Shown: positions 6,617 to 8,410 of the stretch, one piece after another
Numbering within the stretch: position 1 is the first letter of the stretch
Layout of the letters: every line of letters begins with the position of its first letter
NCBI GenBank assembly: GCA_001797815.1
Contig: MGQK01000066.1
Span: forward strand, 11,264 to 19,673
DNA length: 8,410 bases
Reading direction: 5' to 3'
Origin: Deltaproteobacteria bacterium RBG_13_61_14
GTDB taxonomy: Bacteria > RBG-13-61-14
The notes under the pieces: generated by a model
Told to the model about the DNA's origin: nothing
Databases searched by the model: none
What the model saw: only the letters and a program-made list of their open reading frames with translations
Position numbers and translations under genes: made by a program

Positions 6617-6674
6617 GAAACGCCACGTCGTAACGAACTCTGGACTAATCCTCAGCGGTTGTGAGTGAGAATCC

Positions 6675-7052
6675 ATGTTACTTGATTACATTCCGGTCTT
6701 AGCGTTGATGGCCGCGGCCGCGGGGCTGGCGCTCGCCTTCACCCTCATGTCCGAGTTGCTCGGGCCCAAGCGCCGCTCGGCCGAAAAGCAGATGCCCTTC
6801 GAGTGCGGCAACCCGAGCTCGGGCAATCCCAAACGCCGCTTCTCGGTCAAGTTCTACCCCCTGGCCGTGCTTTTCCTGCTCCTCGATATCGAGGCCGTCT
6901 TCCTCTACCCCTGGGCCACCATTTACCGTGAGCTGAGCCAGGGCAAGGGCTGGATGATGCTCTTCGGTTTTGCCGAGATGGGGCTTTTCATCGCGCTGTT
7001 GGCCCTGGCCCTCTTCTACGCCTGGAAAAAAGGAGCCTTGGAATGGGACTAG
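6675..7052 (+). CDS. nuoA: NADH-quinone oxidoreductase subunit A
   Basis: A 125-residue membrane subunit of respiratory complex I, equivalent to mitochondrial ND3. Three transmembrane helices are visible (about 5-27, 60-80, 93-117). The hallmark loop is present: FECG (42-45), then RFSVKFYPLAVLF, then LDIEAVFLYPWA, with the conserved acidic residues of helix 2 (Asp71, Glu73). The FECG cysteine belongs to the loop near the quinone site that changes exposure between active and deactive enzyme in mitochondria. Length is normal. It is the first gene of the operon, about 50 bases behind a good promoter; the site before the ATG (GTGAGTGAGA) is weak. Its end overlaps nuoB by ten bases, the usual nuoA-nuoB order. 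Confidence 0.96.
   Translation: MLLDYIPVLALMAAAAGLALAFTLMSELLGPKRRSAEKQMPFECGNPSSGNPKRRFSVKFYPLAVLFLLLDIEAVFLYPWATIYRELSQGKGWMMLFGFAEMGLFIALLALALFYAWKKGALEWD
7030..7035 (+). promoter_or_regulatory. Ribosome binding site of nuoB
   Basis: AAGGAG lies inside the 3' end of nuoA, seven bases before the ATG at 7043. It fixes the nuoB start and explains how the overlapping gene is initiated. Confidence 0.75.
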
Positions 7053-7612
7053 AAGAAAAACTCGGCTCCGGCTTCCTGGCCACCAAGCTCGAGTTCTTCG
7101 TCAACTGGGCGCGCAAGTTCTCGCTCTTCCAGTATCCCTTTATCACCGCCTGCTGCGGCATGGAATTCATGAGCACCATGTGCGCGCACTACGACCTGGC
7201 CCGCTTCGGCGCCGAATTTCCCCGCTTCACCCCCCGGCAGGCCGACTTCCTGATCGTGGTCGGCACCATCTCCCATAAACTGGCCCCGGTGCTGCGCCGG
7301 GTTTACGAGCAGATGTGCGAGCCCAAGTGGGTGATCGCCTTCGGCGGCTGCGCCTCCTGCGGCGGGCCTTACGATAACTATGCCACCCTGCAGGGGGTGG
7401 ACCGGATCATCCCGGTGGACGTGTATATCCCGGGTTGCCCGCCCCGGCCGGAGATGGTGCTGGACGGGTTGATCCGGCTGCAGGAAAAGATCCAGAAGTC
7501 GAAGCTCGGCGACGACAGCCGGCAGCGGCAATACGAAGAAGCCTTGGCCCAGGCGATCCGGGAATGGAAAGGGCCGAAAGTGGAGGTTCCCAATCTTCGT
7601 CCGGGGTGGTAG
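7043..7612 (+). CDS. nuoB: NADH-quinone oxidoreductase subunit B (cluster N2 subunit)
   Basis: A 189-residue peripheral-arm subunit of complex I that holds the last iron-sulfur cluster, N2, and passes electrons to quinone. The four N2 ligands can be seen: the adjacent Cys37-Cys38 in TACCGMEFM, Cys103 in GGCASCGG and Cys132 in PGCPPRPE. The blocks YDLARFGAE, RQADFLIVVGTISHKLAP and QGVDRIIPVDVYIPGC are standard. Extra cysteines (47, 92, 106) are outside the ligand set; the CGMEFM and MCEPKWV forms resemble Desulfobacterota-type NuoB rather than the E. coli type, judged from memory. The tail after residue 150 is a charged helix. The gene overlaps nuoA by ten bases and has a strong AAGGAG site. 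Normally nuoC follows directly; here 305 bases intervene, containing two small reading frames. Confidence 0.97.
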   Translation: MGLEEKLGSGFLATKLEFFVNWARKFSLFQYPFITACCGMEFMSTMCAHYDLARFGAEFPRFTPRQADFLIVVGTISHKLAPVLRRVYEQMCEPKWVIAFGGCASCGGPYDNYATLQGVDRIIPVDVYIPGCPPRPEMVLDGLIRLQEKIQKSKLGDDSRQRQYEEALAQAIREWKGPKVEVPNLRPGW

Positions 7613-7618
7613 GGTCGA

Positions 7619-7626
7619 GGGAAGGG
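7619..7626 (+). promoter_or_regulatory. Ribosome binding site in front of the NuoC-like leader frame
   Basis: GGGAAGGG eight bases before the TTG at 7635. The two genes that follow (small lysine-rich gene, nuoC) have no comparable site and start by ATGA overlap, so this may be the entry point for ribosomes for all three frames. Confidence 0.5.
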
Positions 7627-7634
7627 TTTTAATT

Positions 7635-7697
7635 TTGAGCAAGGAAGCTCTGGATAAGCTATTAAATAAAGTGATCTCAAGTGGTGGCCGGCCATGA
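7635..7697 (+). CDS. 20-codon frame repeating the start of NuoC (leader or remnant)
   Basis: A TTG start at 7635 opens a 20-codon frame ending in TGA at 7695-7697. Its first residues, SKEALDKLLNK after the start, match NuoC's SKEVLDKLLAK at nine of eleven positions, then similarity stops (VISSGGRP against FPDAVVSH). Several of the matching codons differ synonymously, which suggests an old duplication or selection on the peptide rather than a fresh copy. A good ribosome binding site, GGGAAGGG (7619-7626), lies eight bases upstream, better than that of the present nuoC. The stop overlaps the ATG of the following small gene (ATGA). It may be the original nuoC 5' end cut off by arrival of the small gene, or a leader peptide that couples translation. 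Whether it is translated is not known. Confidence 0.55.
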   Translation: MSKEALDKLLNKVISSGGRP

Positions 7698-7699
7698 GC
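7691..7699 (+). repeat. Direct repeat copy 1 at the small-gene start
   Basis: GCCATGAGC is repeated exactly at 7915-7923, 224 bases on. The two copies bracket the small gene at its start and at the nuoC start. They may be an insertion footprint or simply two similar ATG contexts. Confidence 0.5.
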
Positions 7700-7921
7700 G
7701 TCAAAGCCGTTGAGATGGTGCGGAAAATTCGGGATCAAATTTACGAGGAGATCAAAGACCTCTCGGTAGAAGAACAGATGGAGTTTTATCGAAAGGGGTC
7801 AGAAGAACTCCAAAAATTATTGAAAAAAAAAGGGATGGCTGAAGAAGCCAGCAAAAAGACGTCCCAAGAAGATGGAAAACAAAAAAGCGAAATCAGCGCG
7901 CGCGAGCGAAAAGCGCCATGA
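7694..7921 (+). CDS. Small charged hypothetical protein inside the nuo operon
   Basis: A 75-residue protein, cytosolic by composition, with no membrane segment. The N-terminal part (VEMVRKIRDQIYEEIKDLS, then VEEQMEFYRKGSEELQKLL) looks like two amphipathic helices; the C-terminal third is lysine/glutamate/serine-rich and probably disordered. The first half resembles, from memory, a group of short proteins of the pattern MVR.IRD.IYEE.K..S.EE...Y....E found near toxin-antitoxin loci, but no partner toxin is present, so no function is assigned. It starts at an ATGA overlap with the 20-codon NuoC-like frame and ends at an ATGA overlap with nuoC. It is visibly richer in A than its neighbours (runs of A around 7820-7890), which fits recent acquisition. 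It is not a known complex I subunit. Confidence 0.65.
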   Translation: MSVKAVEMVRKIRDQIYEEIKDLSVEEQMEFYRKGSEELQKLLKKKGMAEEASKKTSQEDGKQKSEISARERKAP

Positions 7922-7923
7922 GC
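7915..7923 (+). repeat. Direct repeat copy 2 at the nuoC start
   Basis: Second GCCATGAGC, spanning the ATGA overlap of the small gene stop and the nuoC start. Confidence 0.5.
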
Positions 7924-8410
7924 AAAGAAGTTCTCGATAAATTGTTGGCCAAGTTCCCGGACGCGGTGGTGAGCCACCACGCTCACCACGGCGACGAGAC
8001 CGCCTTGATCAAGCGCGAGCGCCTGCTCGAGGTGATGCGCTGGCTGCGGGACGAGTGCGCCTTTGAGATGCTCATGGACCTGACCGCGGTGGACTACTTG
8101 GGGGAGACCCCCCGTTTTGAGGTGGTCTATCACCTGAAGAGCCTGTCCAAAAACTACCGGCTTCGGGTCAAGGCGCGGGTGCCGGAGGACGACCCGACCC
8201 TTGCTTCGCTGACCCCGCTCTGGAAGGGGGCCAACTGGTTCGAGCGCGAATGCCACGAGTTTTACGGGATCCGGTTCCAGGGGCATCCGGACCTGCGTCC
8301 GTTGCTGTTGTATCCCGAGTTCAAGGGTTATCCGTTGCGCAAAGATTATCCGCTCGATGGCCGCCAGCCCCGGCTCCCGCTGATCGCGCCGGAAGGGAAG
8401 CGGTTTCCGC
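7918..8410 (+). CDS. nuoC: NADH-quinone oxidoreductase subunit C (partial, 3' end outside)
   Basis: The first 164 residues of the 30-kDa peripheral-arm subunit of complex I, which packs against NuoD and NuoB; it holds no cluster itself. Family blocks: DLTAVDYLG, PRFEVVYHL, SKNYRLRVKARVPEDDP, then SLTPLWKGANWFERE and YGIRFQGHPDLRPLLL, ending in GYPLRKDYP. In the ERE..D..G signature the usual Asp is Glu here (ERECHEFYGI), a small departure. The frame is open to the window edge, so one cannot tell whether it ends soon, as a separate NuoC, or continues as a NuoCD fusion. The ATG at 7918 overlaps the small gene stop (ATGA), and no clear ribosome binding site precedes it, so translation probably depends on ribosomes leaving the upstream frame. 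The N-terminus is repeated in the 20-codon frame at 7635-7697. Confidence 0.93.
   Translation, partial: MSKEVLDKLLAKFPDAVVSHHAHHGDETALIKRERLLEVMRWLRDECAFEMLMDLTAVDYLGETPRFEVVYHLKSLSKNYRLRVKARVPEDDPTLASLTPLWKGANWFERECHEFYGIRFQGHPDLRPLLLYPEFKGYPLRKDYPLDGRQPRLPLIAPEGKRFP

Larger units (their letters stand above)
6302..6674. other. Divergent intergenic control region
   Basis: 373 bases without a convincing gene separate the minus-strand kinase from plus-strand nuoA. The left part (6302-6352) holds the kinase promoter. The middle (6353-6440) is GC-rich with no recognised element. The right part is AT-richer and carries the small inverted repeat at 6445-6470, two candidate nuo promoters and the repeated word GTAACGA (6538-6544 and 6630-6636). 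No RNA gene or riboswitch was recognised. Confidence 0.7.

Noticed and set aside
6538-6636. Repeated GTAACGA words as a regulator site pair
   Set aside because: Seven bases is too short to be convincing, and the copies sit at different distances from the two -10 boxes; kept only as a note.
7049-7738. Open frame on the minus strand opposite nuoB and the nuoB-nuoC gap
   Set aside because: It is a shadow of nuoB, with a Gly/His/Pro-rich product of no recognisable family.
1-8410. CRISPR arrays, tRNA or rRNA genes
   Set aside because: No regularly spaced direct repeats and no cloverleaf or rRNA-like segments were seen on either strand by reading.

Overview
The window reads as chromosomal DNA of a GC-rich, Gram-negative bacterium. 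The lipoprotein signals, the Desulfobacterota-like NuoB and NuoC sequences and the gene density suggest a Desulfobacterota (former Deltaproteobacteria) or Syntrophobacterales-type anaerobe. That placement is from remembered sequence resemblance, not from a search.

Layout. (1) The left edge (1-238, +) is the 3' end of valS, followed by a hairpin plus T-run terminator (257-291). (2) A five-gene block on the minus strand reads right to left from 6301 to 302. It encodes a soluble PAS-PAS histidine kinase, two stand-alone receiver proteins, a TPR-repeat lipoprotein of the PA4667/LbcA type and a family-5 (Dpp/Opp-like) substrate-binding lipoprotein. The kinase and receivers are joined by two 4-bp ATGA overlaps, and the TPR and substrate-binding genes also overlap. 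A ~141-bp MITE-like element with perfect inverted ends and a TA duplication sits between the second receiver and the TPR gene, exactly at the receiver stop codon. (3) A 373-bp divergent control region (6302-6674) holds a good sigma-70-type promoter towards the kinase and two candidates towards the nuo genes. (4) On the plus strand a complex I operon begins: nuoA, nuoB, an unusual small lysine-rich gene, then nuoC, which leaves the window.

How the parts fit. The minus-strand block looks like a signalling unit with no DNA-binding output: a cytosolic sensor kinase passes phosphate to one or two receivers that must act through protein contacts. Its link to the two lipoproteins is by position only. 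The plus-strand block makes the membrane/peripheral-arm subunits NuoA, NuoB and NuoC of the NADH (or other donor):quinone oxidoreductase.

Most unusual points. (a) Between nuoB and nuoC lies a 20-codon reading frame whose first ten codons nearly repeat the start of NuoC. It has its own ribosome binding site and overlaps by ATGA the small gene, which in turn overlaps nuoC by ATGA. (b) The MITE-like element restores the stop codon it landed in and separates genes that would otherwise be about 46 bp apart.
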